Shown: piece after piece, positions 8,355-16,522 of the stretch | Layout of the letters: every line of letters begins with the position of its first letter | Numbering within the stretch: the stretch's first letter is position 1 | NCBI RefSeq assembly: GCF_000384215.1 | Contig: NZ_KB913032.1 | Span: forward strand, 5,509,602 to 5,573,601 | Reading direction: 5' to 3' | Origin: Amycolatopsis alba DSM 44262 | Lineage (GTDB): Bacteria > Actinomycetota > Actinomycetes > Mycobacteriales > Pseudonocardiaceae | DNA: 64,000 nucleotides | Program-made: the position numbers and the translations under genes | The notes under the pieces: model-generated | The model's input: the letters and a program-made list of their open reading frames with translations, nothing else | Told to the model about the DNA's origin: nothing | The model's database searches: none

Positions 8355-9976
8355 AACGCTGGACGGTGGTCGCGCTGGCGGCGATCTGCGCACTGTCACT
8401 GGTTTCCTGCGATTCGAGCGAGGGCGAGACGCGGGGCCTGGGGGAGGCCGAGCCGGGCACGTTGCGGGTGCTCGCGGGCAGTGAGCTGGCCGATCTGCAA
8501 CCGCTGCTGGAGCAGGAGGCGGCGGCGACCGGGGTCAAGGTCAAGTTCCAGTTCACCGGGACGCTGGAGGGCACCGAGTCGCTGGCGAACGGAAAGGCGG
8601 ACGGCCAGTACGACGCCGTCTGGTTCTCGTCGAACCGGTACCCGGCAGCCGTCCCCGAGGCGGCGAAACGGCTGGGCGAGCAGGTGAAGATCATGAGCTC
8701 GCCGGTGGTGCTCGGCCTGTCCGCGTCGGCGGCGCAACGGCTCGGCTGGACCGGGCGGCCGGTGGGCTGGGGCGAGATCGCCGAGCAGGCCGGGAAGAAG
8801 GCGTTCACCTACGGCATGACCGACCCTTCGGCGTCGAACTCCGGTTTCTCTGCGCTGGTCGGAGTGGCGTCGGCGCTCGCGGGTGCGGGCAACGCGATCG
8901 ACGCGCAGCAGATCGCCTCCGTCACCCCGAAACTGACTGAGTTCTTCAGCGCGCAGGCGATGTCGGCTGGCTCGTCCGGCTGGCTTTCCGAGGCCTACCA
9001 GCGGCGGGCGAGCGGTCAGGATCCCGGCAAGAAGGTCGACGGGCTGATCAACTACGAGTCCGTCCTGCTGTCGATGAACGCGAGCGGGAAACTTCCCGAA
9101 CCGCTGACGCTGGTGTACCCCTCCGACGGCGTCGTCACCGCCGACTATCCGCTGACGTTGTTGCAGGGCGCGAATTCAGACGCGCGCGACGCGCACCGCA
9201 AGCTGGCCGAGCGGCTGCGCACACCGGACACGCAGCGCAAGATCATGGAGACCACGCAACGCCGCCCGGTCGTTCCTGGCGTCCAATTAGGACAGCAGTT
9301 CGCGCAGAAAGATCTCGTGGAGCTGCCGTTTCCCGCGACGCAGCAGGCGGTCGACGCGTTGCTGGGCGCCTACTTCGACAAGATCCGGCGTCCGTCGCGC
9401 ACGCTGTACGTGCTCGACACCTCCGGTTCCATGGCGGGTGACCGGATCGAGGCGCTGCGCACCGCGCTGATCGGGCTGACCGGCGCCGACGGTTCCCTGA
9501 CCGGCCGGTACCGCCGGTTCCGCAGCCGTGAGGAGGTCACGATGCTGCCGTTCGCCACCCTGCCCGGCCGCCCGGAGACCTTCGCGGTGCCGGAAGGCGA
9601 TCCGCAGCCCGCCCTGGACAAGATCAAGCACTTCGCCGAGGGGCTCGGCGCGAACGGCGGCACGGCGATCTACGACAGTCTCCAACGCGCGTACGACATC
9701 ATGGGGCCGCCCGTCACGCGCGATCCGGACCGGTTCACTTCGATCGTCTTGATGACCGACGGGGAGAACGCGAGCGGATCCACGTTCGAGGACTTCCAGC
9801 GGAAGTTCCCGTCGCTGCCGGAGGCGATGCGGCAGATCCCGGTGTTCACCGTGATCTTCGGCGAGGGCGATTCCGCCGAACTCGGCGAAGTCGCGAAACG
9901 CACCGGCGGCAACGTGTTCGACGCGCGAGGCGACGTGCTGCCCAAGGTGTTCCAGGAAATCCGCGGCTACCAATGA
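8351..9976 (+). CDS. Solute-binding + von Willebrand factor A lipoprotein
   Basis: The protein has 541 residues, a lipoprotein signal with lipobox L-V-S-C (Cys20), a periplasmic-binding-protein-like region (about 35-330) and a C-terminal VWA domain (about 350-540). The VWA carries a complete MIDAS start D-T-S-G-S (356-360) and a later M-T-D-G motif, so it should bind a divalent metal and a protein partner outside the membrane. It starts at GTG, overlapping telA by four bases, and overlaps the XpaC-like gene by four. The same architecture appears in actinobacterial 'substrate-binding and VWA domain-containing proteins'. What it binds is unknown. Confidence 0.85.
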   Translation: MKRWTVVALAAICALSLVSCDSSEGETRGLGEAEPGTLRVLAGSELADLQPLLEQEAAATGVKVKFQFTGTLEGTESLANGKADGQYDAVWFSSNRYPAAVPEAAKRLGEQVKIMSSPVVLGLSASAAQRLGWTGRPVGWGEIAEQAGKKAFTYGMTDPSASNSGFSALVGVASALAGAGNAIDAQQIASVTPKLTEFFSAQAMSAGSSGWLSEAYQRRASGQDPGKKVDGLINYESVLLSMNASGKLPEPLTLVYPSDGVVTADYPLTLLQGANSDARDAHRKLAERLRTPDTQRKIMETTQRRPVVPGVQLGQQFAQKDLVELPFPATQQAVDALLGAYFDKIRRPSRTLYVLDTSGSMAGDRIEALRTALIGLTGADGSLTGRYRRFRSREEVTMLPFATLPGRPETFAVPEGDPQPALDKIKHFAEGLGANGGTAIYDSLQRAYDIMGPPVTRDPDRFTSIVLMTDGENASGSTFEDFQRKFPSLPEAMRQIPVFTVIFGEGDSAELGEVAKRTGGNVFDARGDVLPKVFQEIRGYQ

Positions 9977-10554
9977 TCCGGTACTTCGGCTCCACGAAGA
10001 ACCTCGCCGGCTGCGTCGGCGGGCTGATCGGGCTCGCGCTGTACCTGGCCGGCGTCGTCGGCGGACTGTGGCCGGTGGTGGTCGCCGGGCTGTACGCGGT
10101 GTTCGCCCTGCTCGCGCCGCCGGAACGGGTCCGGCTGACGTCGGTGGACACCGGGCATCTGCGCGCGGACCTCGTCTCGTTGGTGGAGAAGGTGACCGTG
10201 CGGGCGCAGCGGATGCCGGAGTCCTCTGTGGACAGTGTCCGGCGGATCGCGGGGATCCTCGACGACATCTTGTCCCGGCCGGAGCGGTGGGCGGCCGATC
10301 CCGACGTCCAGCACGCCGTCACCCGGTTGGCGCGCACCGACCTGCCGCTTTCCGTGGAGACCTATCTCAACCTGCCGTGGTGGTTCGCCGCCAAACGGCG
10401 GGCAGGCGGTGAGCCGAGCGCGTCCGAGGAACTCCTCGCGCAGTTGGAGCTGCTGGAGACCGAAGCGCACCGCATCGCGGAACGGTTCTACGCCGGCGAC
10501 GTCCATCAGCAGGCCGACCACTCGCGCTATCTGCGCGAGCGAGGCGAGGCCTGA
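9973..10554 (+). CDS. XpaC-like membrane protein (TelA partner)
   Basis: In 193 residues there are two adjacent N-terminal membrane segments (about 10-45), followed by a cytosolic helical region. Size, topology and position next to telA fit the XpaC family, whose gene pairs with a telA homologue in Bacillus (known association). Sequence similarity is weak by eye, so the family call is an inference from context. It is the last gene of the overlapping four-gene operon. Confidence 0.55.
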   Translation: MIRYFGSTKNLAGCVGGLIGLALYLAGVVGGLWPVVVAGLYAVFALLAPPERVRLTSVDTGHLRADLVSLVEKVTVRAQRMPESSVDSVRRIAGILDDILSRPERWAADPDVQHAVTRLARTDLPLSVETYLNLPWWFAAKRRAGGEPSASEELLAQLELLETEAHRIAERFYAGDVHQQADHSRYLRERGEA

Positions 10555-10687
10555 GGCGGTCCCGATCAGCGGTAAAGCGAGAAAAGTCTGCCGGTCGTTC
10601 TGCATGGGCAAGCCGGATTCCCCGCGCTGAACTGGATGGCGCCGATCCAGCCTTGGTCGGTATCCGTCTCTCCCAGGGAGTTCAGAC

Positions 10688-11785
10688 GTGCGCAAACACA
10701 GACTCGGGGCGGCCGTGCTGGCCGCGGTCATGGTGTGCCTCGCCGGTGGTGTCCCGGCGAACGCCGAGCAGCGCGGCGACCATTGCGTCGCCGACACGGC
10801 GACCGAGGTGATCCGGTGCTTCGACAGTGTCGGCGAGTCTCTCGCCGCGGCGTCGGCGGGCAAGGTCGGCGCCTCCGCGACGGTGATCAGCGTGCTGTAC
10901 GAACACGCGAACTTCGGCGGCGCGAGCGTCGCCATCACCGGGTCGCCGTGCGTCGAAGGGACCAACCAGACCATCGGGTTCCTCGGTGACTGGAACGACA
11001 AGATCTCCTCGTTCCAGACCTTCCAGAACTGCTACATCACGATGTACGAGCACGCCGAGTACCAGGGCGAAAGCCAGGAGTGGTACGCCAACGACAGCGC
11101 CAACTACGGGTCGAACATGAACGACCGCGGCAGCTCGGTGGTGTACTCGCGCGGGCCGTCCCGCGCCGAACTGCTCAAGGATTGCGGCCGCGCCACCAAG
11201 AACTGCAACGCCCACGTCGACCAGCGTGGACAGGACTTCTACGGCAGCTGGGGCCGCGTCGACACGGTCTACAACTGCAGCGCGAACAAGATCACCCAGG
11301 TGATCGGCAAACGCGACACCCGCAGCGGGAAGAACACGGTGTCGAACGAGATCAGCGTGAGCGCGGGCTTCGAGTTCCTCGTCGACTGGTCGGTCGCCTA
11401 CAAACGCACGTGGGGCCAGGAATGGGGCTGGGAGACCAGCGAAAGCGTCGAAACCCGGATCGAGGTGAACCCCGGCTACTGGGCGGGCCTGGACCGCTCA
11501 CCGGTGATGCGGGTGGCCGACGGCTGGTACGACATGTGGTTCGACAAGCGCAAATGGGGTCACAACCAGTGGTACGTCTGGAACTTCAGCGGTGAAGGCC
11601 CCGCTCCCGGTGTCGTCGGCCAGACCAGGACGGTCGGCAAGAAGATGACGTCGGACGAGAAGAAGAAGGTGTGCGGGAAGTCGGCCGGGCTCGTGCGATC
11701 TTCCGCCGGGGCACAGGCGGAAGGCGCCGCGGCGACGCCTGCCGCGCCTCCGGTGCGCGTCGCGGAGGGACGTCTGCACAGCTAG
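10688..11785 (+). CDS. Secreted beta/gamma-crystallin protein with possible aerolysin-like region
   Basis: This 365-residue protein has a Sec signal peptide ending near A-N-A-E (about 26). Residues ~65-155 hold two crystallin Greek-key motifs (Y-E-H-A-N-F-G-G and Y-E-H-A-E-Y-Q-G-E), as in beta/gamma-crystallin or peptidase-inhibitor I36 proteins. Residues ~160-310 are rich in alternating polar/hydrophobic strands, including an N-T-V-S-N-E-I-S-V-S-A-G-F run that recalls the amphipathic hairpin of aerolysin/ETX-MTX2 pore formers. Cysteines at several sites suggest disulfides. The C-terminal ~45 residues are Ala-rich and probably disordered. The pore-former reading is an inference. A strong palindromic repeat lies just downstream. 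Confidence 0.65.
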   Translation: MRKHRLGAAVLAAVMVCLAGGVPANAEQRGDHCVADTATEVIRCFDSVGESLAAASAGKVGASATVISVLYEHANFGGASVAITGSPCVEGTNQTIGFLGDWNDKISSFQTFQNCYITMYEHAEYQGESQEWYANDSANYGSNMNDRGSSVVYSRGPSRAELLKDCGRATKNCNAHVDQRGQDFYGSWGRVDTVYNCSANKITQVIGKRDTRSGKNTVSNEISVSAGFEFLVDWSVAYKRTWGQEWGWETSESVETRIEVNPGYWAGLDRSPVMRVADGWYDMWFDKRKWGHNQWYVWNFSGEGPAPGVVGQTRTVGKKMTSDEKKKVCGKSAGLVRSSAGAQAEGAAATPAAPPVRVAEGRLHS

Positions 11786-11802
11786 CTGATAGCCGGACAT
11801 GA

Positions 11803-11859
11803 AGTCCGTGAAGGCCTCCTTGAGGGACTCAGAGTCCCTCAAGGAGGCCTTCACGGACT
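11803..11859. repeat. Palindromic intergenic repeat, family A (27-bp stem)
   Basis: A perfect inverted repeat (11803-11829 with 11833-11859, 3-nt loop) has an outer arm containing gtgaaggcctcctt and an inner tip gagggact/agtccctc. It sits between convergent genes and could terminate both. The same outer arm returns at 39655-39705 with a different tip. Confidence 0.95.
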
Positions 11860-11860
11860 G

Positions 11861-12655
11861 TCAACGGCCGCCGAGCCTCGGCAGGGTCAGGGTGGTCACT
11901 GCGGTCATCACCCAGCCCAGCAGATCACCGAGCGGGACGGTGGACAGTTTCTCCGGCCACTCCTCGGCCAGCGCGTGCAGGACCAGATGACCGTCATGCG
12001 CTTCGACCGCGGTGAGCCGGATCCCCGGCGGGAGCTCCGGCAGGGGCAGCACGATCGGCTTGAGGCGGGACGGCGGCCCGAACCGTCGTCGTCCGATGTG
12101 GACGGACATCGGCCGGAGCACGACGGCGTCGTCCTCCACAGTGGACTCCAGGGCCAGATGGCCCCAGCGGGGACGCTTTTCCCAGCGGATGTGAAAATGC
12201 CCGTCGTCGCCGGGGGTCACGATGATGCCCGGCCGGGCCTCCGCCACACGGGCCCGCAGGACCTCGGGCGACACCCGGATCGCCATCTTCACCTGTTCGG
12301 GGATGGCCGCCGGGGACGGGAGCGAGCGGAGACGGACGTTCGAGGCCAGCACGGTGATGCGCTCGAGCGGGGTTTCCGGCCAGTCGACGTCCTCGACGAC
12401 GATGCGGACGTCACCGATCCGGCCGGTGGCGGCCAGGCTGAGACTGTCGGCCTGGTAGTCGAGCCCGGTCAGGGTGAGCCCCACGTCGTGGCCGTCCACT
12501 TTGGCGGTCAACCGCCGCCCGACCAGCTGTTCGGTCACGGTCTTCAGTACCGCGGCCGGGGTCACGGGCACATTCGGCAGCAGCGCCCGCCCGGCGGCGG
12601 CCAGGCCGAACAGCTCGGGAAGGGGGTTCAGTTCGAACCATCTGCCGTCGCTCAT
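11861..12655 (-). CDS. LmeA-like (DUF2993-type) lipid-binding protein
   Basis: This 264-residue protein is built mostly of beta strands (for example L-T-A-K-V-D-G-H-D-V-G-L-T-L-T-G-L, then later I-R-L-T-A-V-E-A-H-D-G-H-L), which matches the twisted beta-sheet pattern of the LmeA/DUF2993 family. Mycobacterial LmeA is a periplasmic phospholipid-binding protein involved in lipomannan maturation. No signal peptide is visible here, so this copy may be cytosolic. The N-terminal 30 residues are a possible membrane-associating helix. The stop codon abuts the family A hairpin, which can serve as its terminator. Confidence 0.55.
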   Translation of the reverse strand: MSDGRWFELNPLPELFGLAAAGRALLPNVPVTPAAVLKTVTEQLVGRRLTAKVDGHDVGLTLTGLDYQADSLSLAATGRIGDVRIVVEDVDWPETPLERITVLASNVRLRSLPSPAAIPEQVKMAIRVSPEVLRARVAEARPGIIVTPGDDGHFHIRWEKRPRWGHLALESTVEDDAVVLRPMSVHIGRRRFGPPSRLKPIVLPLPELPPGIRLTAVEAHDGHLVLHALAEEWPEKLSTVPLGDLLGWVMTAVTTLTLPRLGGR

Positions 12656-12700
12656 CCGTCCAGTGTCGCCGAACGGGACGCCGGATGCCGCCGCAGGGGG

Positions 12701-13084
12701 TCAGCGGGCCGCGAAACGGGCGATCACGCCCGCCAGGATCACCCAGAACGCCGCGGCCAGGCCGTAGTCGAGGATGACCGCGAGATTCGGGTCACTTACC
12801 GGGAAGAGTCCCGGCCAGAACAACGCCAGCGGTTTGGCCAGCGCCTGGATGAAGATGAAGAAACCGTTGCCCGCGTTGGCTCCCGCGAGGACCATGACCA
12901 TGTACAGCAGTTCGATGAAAGCGAACACGGCGCCGATGCCGGTGATGACCCGCACGGCGGTGTTGCTCCTACTGGTGGTTCGCCATCTGGACATGCCGGA
13001 AAAGTTCCCGGATTCCGTCATGGCAAACGTTTCACCGGCCAAGTTGCGCCGATCGGCCGTACCCACGTACTCCCGGTAGGACAT
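12701..13084 (-). CDS. Small membrane protein, unknown function
   Basis: Up to 127 residues are encoded, with three hydrophobic segments at about 43-65, 73-92 and 103-124. Sequence and size are of a conserved actinobacterial integral membrane protein type with no assigned role. The start is uncertain: in-frame ATGs at 13084, 13021 and 12994 are all possible. The one at 13021 has a better upstream ggtga and would still keep all three segments. It lies 45 nt downstream of the LmeA-like start and nine nt from the end of the LacI-family gene, all on the same strand. Confidence 0.65.
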   Translation of the reverse strand: MSYREYVGTADRRNLAGETFAMTESGNFSGMSRWRTTSRSNTAVRVITGIGAVFAFIELLYMVMVLAGANAGNGFFIFIQALAKPLALFWPGLFPVSDPNLAVILDYGLAAAFWVILAGVIARFAAR

Positions 13085-13092
13085 GGTGACGG

Positions 13093-14133
13093 TCAGGAAT
13101 CGCCCTCACGGCGCGCGGTGCTTTCGCGCAGCACGACGTGGCCGCGGACCCGTTCGACACGGGACCGGCCGGCGCGTTCCGGTAGCATCGCCAGCTCCAG
13201 CACCCGTTCGCCGAGGTCCTCCAGCGGCAGCGCCACCGTGGTCAGCGGCGGAGTCAGGTCGCGGATCATCGGGATGTCGTCGAACCCGGCGAGCGAGACG
13301 TCGCCGGGCACGCTGACGCCGTGGTCGCGCAGTGCCGCGAGCGCGCCCGCTGCCATGACGTCGGTCGAGGCGAAGACGCAGGTGGCGCGCAGGCCGCGGC
13401 CGATGAGCCGCTGGGCGGCCTCGTAACCGCCGTCACGGGTGAAGGGCGCCTCGACGATGTCTTCGCGCTCCACGGTGACGCCCGCGTCGGCGAGAGCTTC
13501 GAGGAAGCCGCCGACGCGGTCGACGACCGTGGTGAGCAGCGGGGGACCGGACAGTACAGCGAACCGGCGGTGCCCGAGCCCGAGCATGGCCCGCGCCAGG
13601 TCCGCGGCGCCTTCCCGGTTCTCCGGCAGGACAGCGTCGGCCCGCAGACCGCGATGCCCGCTGATCACCGCGACCCGCCCACCGGTCGCGCGGTAGCGAT
13701 CCAGCTCCCGGCGCAGGCCCTCCTGGCGTTCCCGGTCCTCGAAGCCGGAGCCGATCAGCAGCACCGCCCGGACACGGTGGCCGCGCATCATCGAGGTGTA
13801 GGCGACTTCGCGGTCCGGGTCGCGGAAGGTACTGCCGAGGACGACCTGGAGATCGTGGCGGCTCGCTGCGCGCATCACCCCGCGCGCGATGCCGGCGAAG
13901 TACGGGTCGCCGACGTCGTGGCAGATCACCCCGACCGTCCGGCTGGTCGAGCGGGCCAGCGCCTGAGCGTGCGCGTTGGGGGAGTAGGCCAGCCGTTCGG
14001 CCGCCCGTTCCACCCTGTCGCGCAGTGCCGGGCCGACGCTCGCGGTGCCGTTGAGCACCCTGGACGCGGTCGCGAGCGAGACCCCGGCCGCCTTCGCGAC
14101 GTCGCCGAGAGTGCTCTGGGCCTGTTGGACCAT
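13093..14133 (-). CDS. LacI family transcriptional regulator
   Basis: This 346-residue protein has an N-terminal LacI helix-turn-helix (T-L-G-D-V-A-K-A-A-G-V-S, residues 8-19, then S-R-V-L-N-G) followed by the hinge and a periplasmic-binding-protein-type ligand domain (about 65-335). The start is fixed at ATG 14133 by a ggaggag ribosome site; a longer upstream frame is only an open extension. It presumably binds the perfect palindrome 50 nt upstream and represses itself and whatever was once divergent. The divergent side now holds only a decayed ABC-ATPase, so its native target may be lost or lie elsewhere. The ligand is unknown, probably a sugar. Confidence 0.9.
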   Translation of the reverse strand: MVQQAQSTLGDVAKAAGVSLATASRVLNGTASVGPALRDRVERAAERLAYSPNAHAQALARSTSRTVGVICHDVGDPYFAGIARGVMRAASRHDLQVVLGSTFRDPDREVAYTSMMRGHRVRAVLLIGSGFEDRERQEGLRRELDRYRATGGRVAVISGHRGLRADAVLPENREGAADLARAMLGLGHRRFAVLSGPPLLTTVVDRVGGFLEALADAGVTVEREDIVEAPFTRDGGYEAAQRLIGRGLRATCVFASTDVMAAGALAALRDHGVSVPGDVSLAGFDDIPMIRDLTPPLTTVALPLEDLGERVLELAMLPERAGRSRVERVRGHVVLRESTARREGDS

Positions 14134-14183
14134 TCGTGCTCCTCCGCCTTGACCCCTGTGGTCGGCGGATTCTACGGTACGCA

Positions 14184-14209
14184 TGAAAGCGCTTTCAGAA
14201 AGCGTTTTC
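14184..14209. promoter_or_regulatory. Tandem LacI-type operators
   Basis: The perfect palindrome TGAAAGCGCTTTCA (14184-14197) is followed at once by a near-copy GAAAGCGTTTTC (14198-14209). CG-centred palindromes with this GAAAGCGCTTTC core are typical of LacI-family sites. The position 50-75 nt upstream of the LacI-family ATG implies autoregulation. Confidence 0.85.
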
Positions 14210-14221
14210 ATGCCTGGGCGG

Positions 14222-14414
14222 TGCGAGAGGTTCGCGTTGTGCCGCGCGCTGCTGCACCGGCCACGGGGTGCTGTTGATGGACGAACCGTTCGGCGCGCTG
14301 GTCGCGCCCACCCGCGAGCAGATGAACGTCTGACTGCGGCGGATCTGGCGCGAAACGGGCACCACCGTCCTGTTCGGTGCCGCCACCGCGTACATCCGGC
14401 GGTTGCTCGGTTAA
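14222..14414 (+). pseudogene. Remnant of nitrate/sulfonate-type ABC ATPase
   Basis: Frame 1 (14222-14266) reads E-R-F-A-L-C-R-A-L-L-H-R-P, the segment before the Walker B motif of SsuB/TauB-like ATPases. A one-base insertion in a GGGG run near 14265-14268 shifts the frame. Translation then continues as V-L-L-M-D-E-P-F-G-A-L-V-A-P-T-R-E-Q-M-N (from 14268), which is Walker B plus D-loop with Asp to Val. An in-frame TGA at 14331 follows, then L-R-R-I-W-R-E-T-G-T-T-V-L-F before homology ends. Walker A, the signature motif and the C-terminus are gone. It lies divergent from the LacI-family gene, across its operator. Confidence 0.85.
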
Positions 14415-15010
14415 CCGGCTGCTTGATCGAGTGGTGCACCTCGCCATTGCCAGCCGGCGCGGGAAGGCCGTCCAGGAAGGTCCGTTCGGTCCGTCGCCCA
14501 CAGCAACGCCGTCCAGGGGTCGACGTCGCCTGCGTCGACCTCCGGGAACATTCTTGCGAGCACGCGCGAACAGACGCCGCGTGGCGGATCGAGGGTGACG
14601 CCGAGCCCCCTGGCCATGTCCTCACCGTGGACCAAGGCTTCGACACAGCCCATTCCGGTGAAACCCTCGATATCGGCATGGCCGCTCGGGTGATACGCGA
14701 GGACGTCCGGATCCGAGGTGCGGAGGACGGCACCCAGGATGCGGCCGCTGACCGTGACGAACTCCAGCAGTTCCCATGGCCTCGCGGTCGCCTCGGCGAC
14801 GGCTTCGAAGCAGACGAAACGGGGCAGCAGCGGCTGGGCGATCAGCAGCCCCGCGTAGGAAATGAGGCAGTCGCCGAGGTGCTCGGCCGTCTGCCAGGCG
14901 TTCAGGTCGCCGGTGCCGGGCGCCACCGACCAATCGCGGTCCGCCGCCTGGCTCAGCCCGTTGGTCACACTCCTTATCGCCGCGTCGAGGTCGTCGAGAG
15001 TGACTGTCAT
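14411..15010 (-). CDS. Maleylpyruvate isomerase/DinB-like (mycothiol-dependent) family protein
   Basis: The 199-residue helical protein opens with L-D-D-L-D-A-A-I and later has A-W-Q-T-A-E-H-L-G-D-C, whose His fits the first metal-ligand helix of the DinB/MDMPI fold. A second helix carries E-A-L-V-H-G-E-D-M-A, with the H-x-x-D-M/A pattern common in actinobacterial mycothiol-dependent or maleylpyruvate-isomerase-N-terminal proteins. It is likely a cytosolic metal-dependent thiol transferase or isomerase. The substrate cannot be told. It is transcribed downstream of, and close to, the M28 peptidase gene (7 nt gap), so the two may share a transcript. Confidence 0.7.
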   Translation of the reverse strand: MTVTLDDLDAAIRSVTNGLSQAADRDWSVAPGTGDLNAWQTAEHLGDCLISYAGLLIAQPLLPRFVCFEAVAEATARPWELLEFVTVSGRILGAVLRTSDPDVLAYHPSGHADIEGFTGMGCVEALVHGEDMARGLGVTLDPPRGVCSRVLARMFPEVDAGDVDPWTALLWATDRTDLPGRPSRAGWQWRGAPLDQAAG

Positions 15011-15017
15011 CGTGGCA

Positions 15018-16442
15018 TCAGCTCAAAGGTGTCGGAAACGCGACCGGACCGCGGCGGCCGTTCTTCCCGACCGCGCGGACGCCGAAGAACACATTGTCCT
15101 TCGACAGATCCACTTTAGCCTCGGTGGTGTCGCCGACCCCGATCGAGTGTGTCCAGTCGGCCTCCGTCGTCTCCCGCCACACGACCTCGTAACCGGCGAG
15201 ATCCGGGTCCATTCCCCGTCGCCACACCAGATCCGTGTCGTTCGTCAGCTGGTTCGTGCGGATCCGGACGTCCTCCGCCGTACCGGGAGCGGTCGCCAGC
15301 GACCACAGCGTGGCGGCGTTCACCCGCGCGACCCTGGCGATGAACGGGAAGTCGCAGAACTCCGGCAGATCGCCGAACTGCTTGCCGTTCTCCATCCGGA
15401 CGTCCTGGTGCTGGCGCGCGTAGTCCTCGTTCGGTTCGGTGAACCGCGCGGCCGGATACCCCTGCTCCAGGAACGGGATGTGGTCGCCACCCCGGAGGTA
15501 GCGGTCACGCCGGTAGATCACCCGTACGGACATGCCGGTCGCGTCGTTCTCCGCGACCGACCGAGCGAACCGGGCCAGCTGACGGGACGGCGAATCGTTC
15601 TCGCCGCCGACCGCGCGCCGGATCTCCGCCTGCGCCGGGGTTTCCGATGTCGGCACACCCTCGGCGAACAAGCGGATCGTATGCGGATCCCGTGTCCCGT
15701 CGTCCGCCCGGCTCGAGCCGACGATGTCGTTGGTGAACATCGCCTGCACGTTCGCGCCCGCCGCTTTGTACAGCGTGGCCAGGTGCCGCGCGCCGAACAG
15801 GCCCTGTTCCTCTCCCGCGACCGCGGCGAACACGATGGTCGCGGCGGGACGGCGGGTGGCCAGGACCCTGGCGAGCTCCATCGCGACGGCCACCCCGGAG
15901 GCGTCGTCGTCGGCGCCGGGCGCGTCCTTTGTCGCGTCCAGCGGATCCGAACAGCGCGAGTCGTAGTGGCCCGACACGACGTAGATCCGCTCCGGCGTGG
16001 TGGATCCGCGCAGGGTGGCGACGACGTTGGTGATCGTGGTGGCGACGGGGATCCGAGGAGGGGACGGCGGCTGCAGGTACGACTGCAACTCGACCTTCAT
16101 CCGGCCGCCCGACCTTCCCGCGGATTTCAGCATCTCCGCGAAGATCCAGTCGCGGGCGGCGCCGATACCCCGGACAGGATCGGTCTGTGAGGACAACGTG
16201 TGTCGCGTTCCGAAGGCGGCGAGCCTGCGTACGGTGGCTTCGACACGGTGTTCGTCGATCTCCCGCAGGATCGCCCGCAGTTCCGCGTCGGGCCGTTGCG
16301 GTGCCACGGGTGTGCCGGGGCCTAGATCGCCCGGCTGGTCGGCGCCGGCGGGTGCCCCGGTGAGGGCGGTGGACGACAGGGCGGCCGCCGAGAGCGCCGC
16401 CGATGTGGACAGGAAAACTCGTCTGGACCTTTCCTCAGCCAT
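15018..16442 (-). CDS. Secreted M28 family zinc peptidase, Tat-exported
   Basis: This 474-residue protein starts with a twin-arginine signal (S-R-R-V-F-L-S at residues 6-12, Ala-rich core to about 33). The peptidase domain shows M28 metal sites: G-H-Y-D (H159), A-D-D-D-A-S-G (D178 region) and G-E-E-Q-G-L-F-G (E211/E212). The C-terminal ~90 residues look like a fibronectin-type-III module (D-P-D-L-A-G-Y-E-V-V-W-R). M28 enzymes are aminopeptidases or carboxypeptidases using two zinc ions. Given export and the Fn3 module, extracellular protein digestion is likely. Exact specificity is not visible. Confidence 0.9.
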   Translation of the reverse strand: MAEERSRRVFLSTSAALSAAALSSTALTGAPAGADQPGDLGPGTPVAPQRPDAELRAILREIDEHRVEATVRRLAAFGTRHTLSSQTDPVRGIGAARDWIFAEMLKSAGRSGGRMKVELQSYLQPPSPPRIPVATTITNVVATLRGSTTPERIYVVSGHYDSRCSDPLDATKDAPGADDDASGVAVAMELARVLATRRPAATIVFAAVAGEEQGLFGARHLATLYKAAGANVQAMFTNDIVGSSRADDGTRDPHTIRLFAEGVPTSETPAQAEIRRAVGGENDSPSRQLARFARSVAENDATGMSVRVIYRRDRYLRGGDHIPFLEQGYPAARFTEPNEDYARQHQDVRMENGKQFGDLPEFCDFPFIARVARVNAATLWSLATAPGTAEDVRIRTNQLTNDTDLVWRRGMDPDLAGYEVVWRETTEADWTHSIGVGDTTEAKVDLSKDNVFFGVRAVGKNGRRGPVAFPTPLS

Positions 16443-16522
16443 TCTTTCGTTCCTACGCGTTCCGCCTTGGGGCGTCTACCCGCGAAAAGGATGAGCGCGG
16501 CAGGCGGTTTGGTGATGGTCTG

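Noticed and set aside
13093..14733. 546-residue version of the LacI-family protein
   Set aside because: The extra N-terminal 200 residues run through the operator and the pseudogene; a strong ribosome site fixes the start at 14133.
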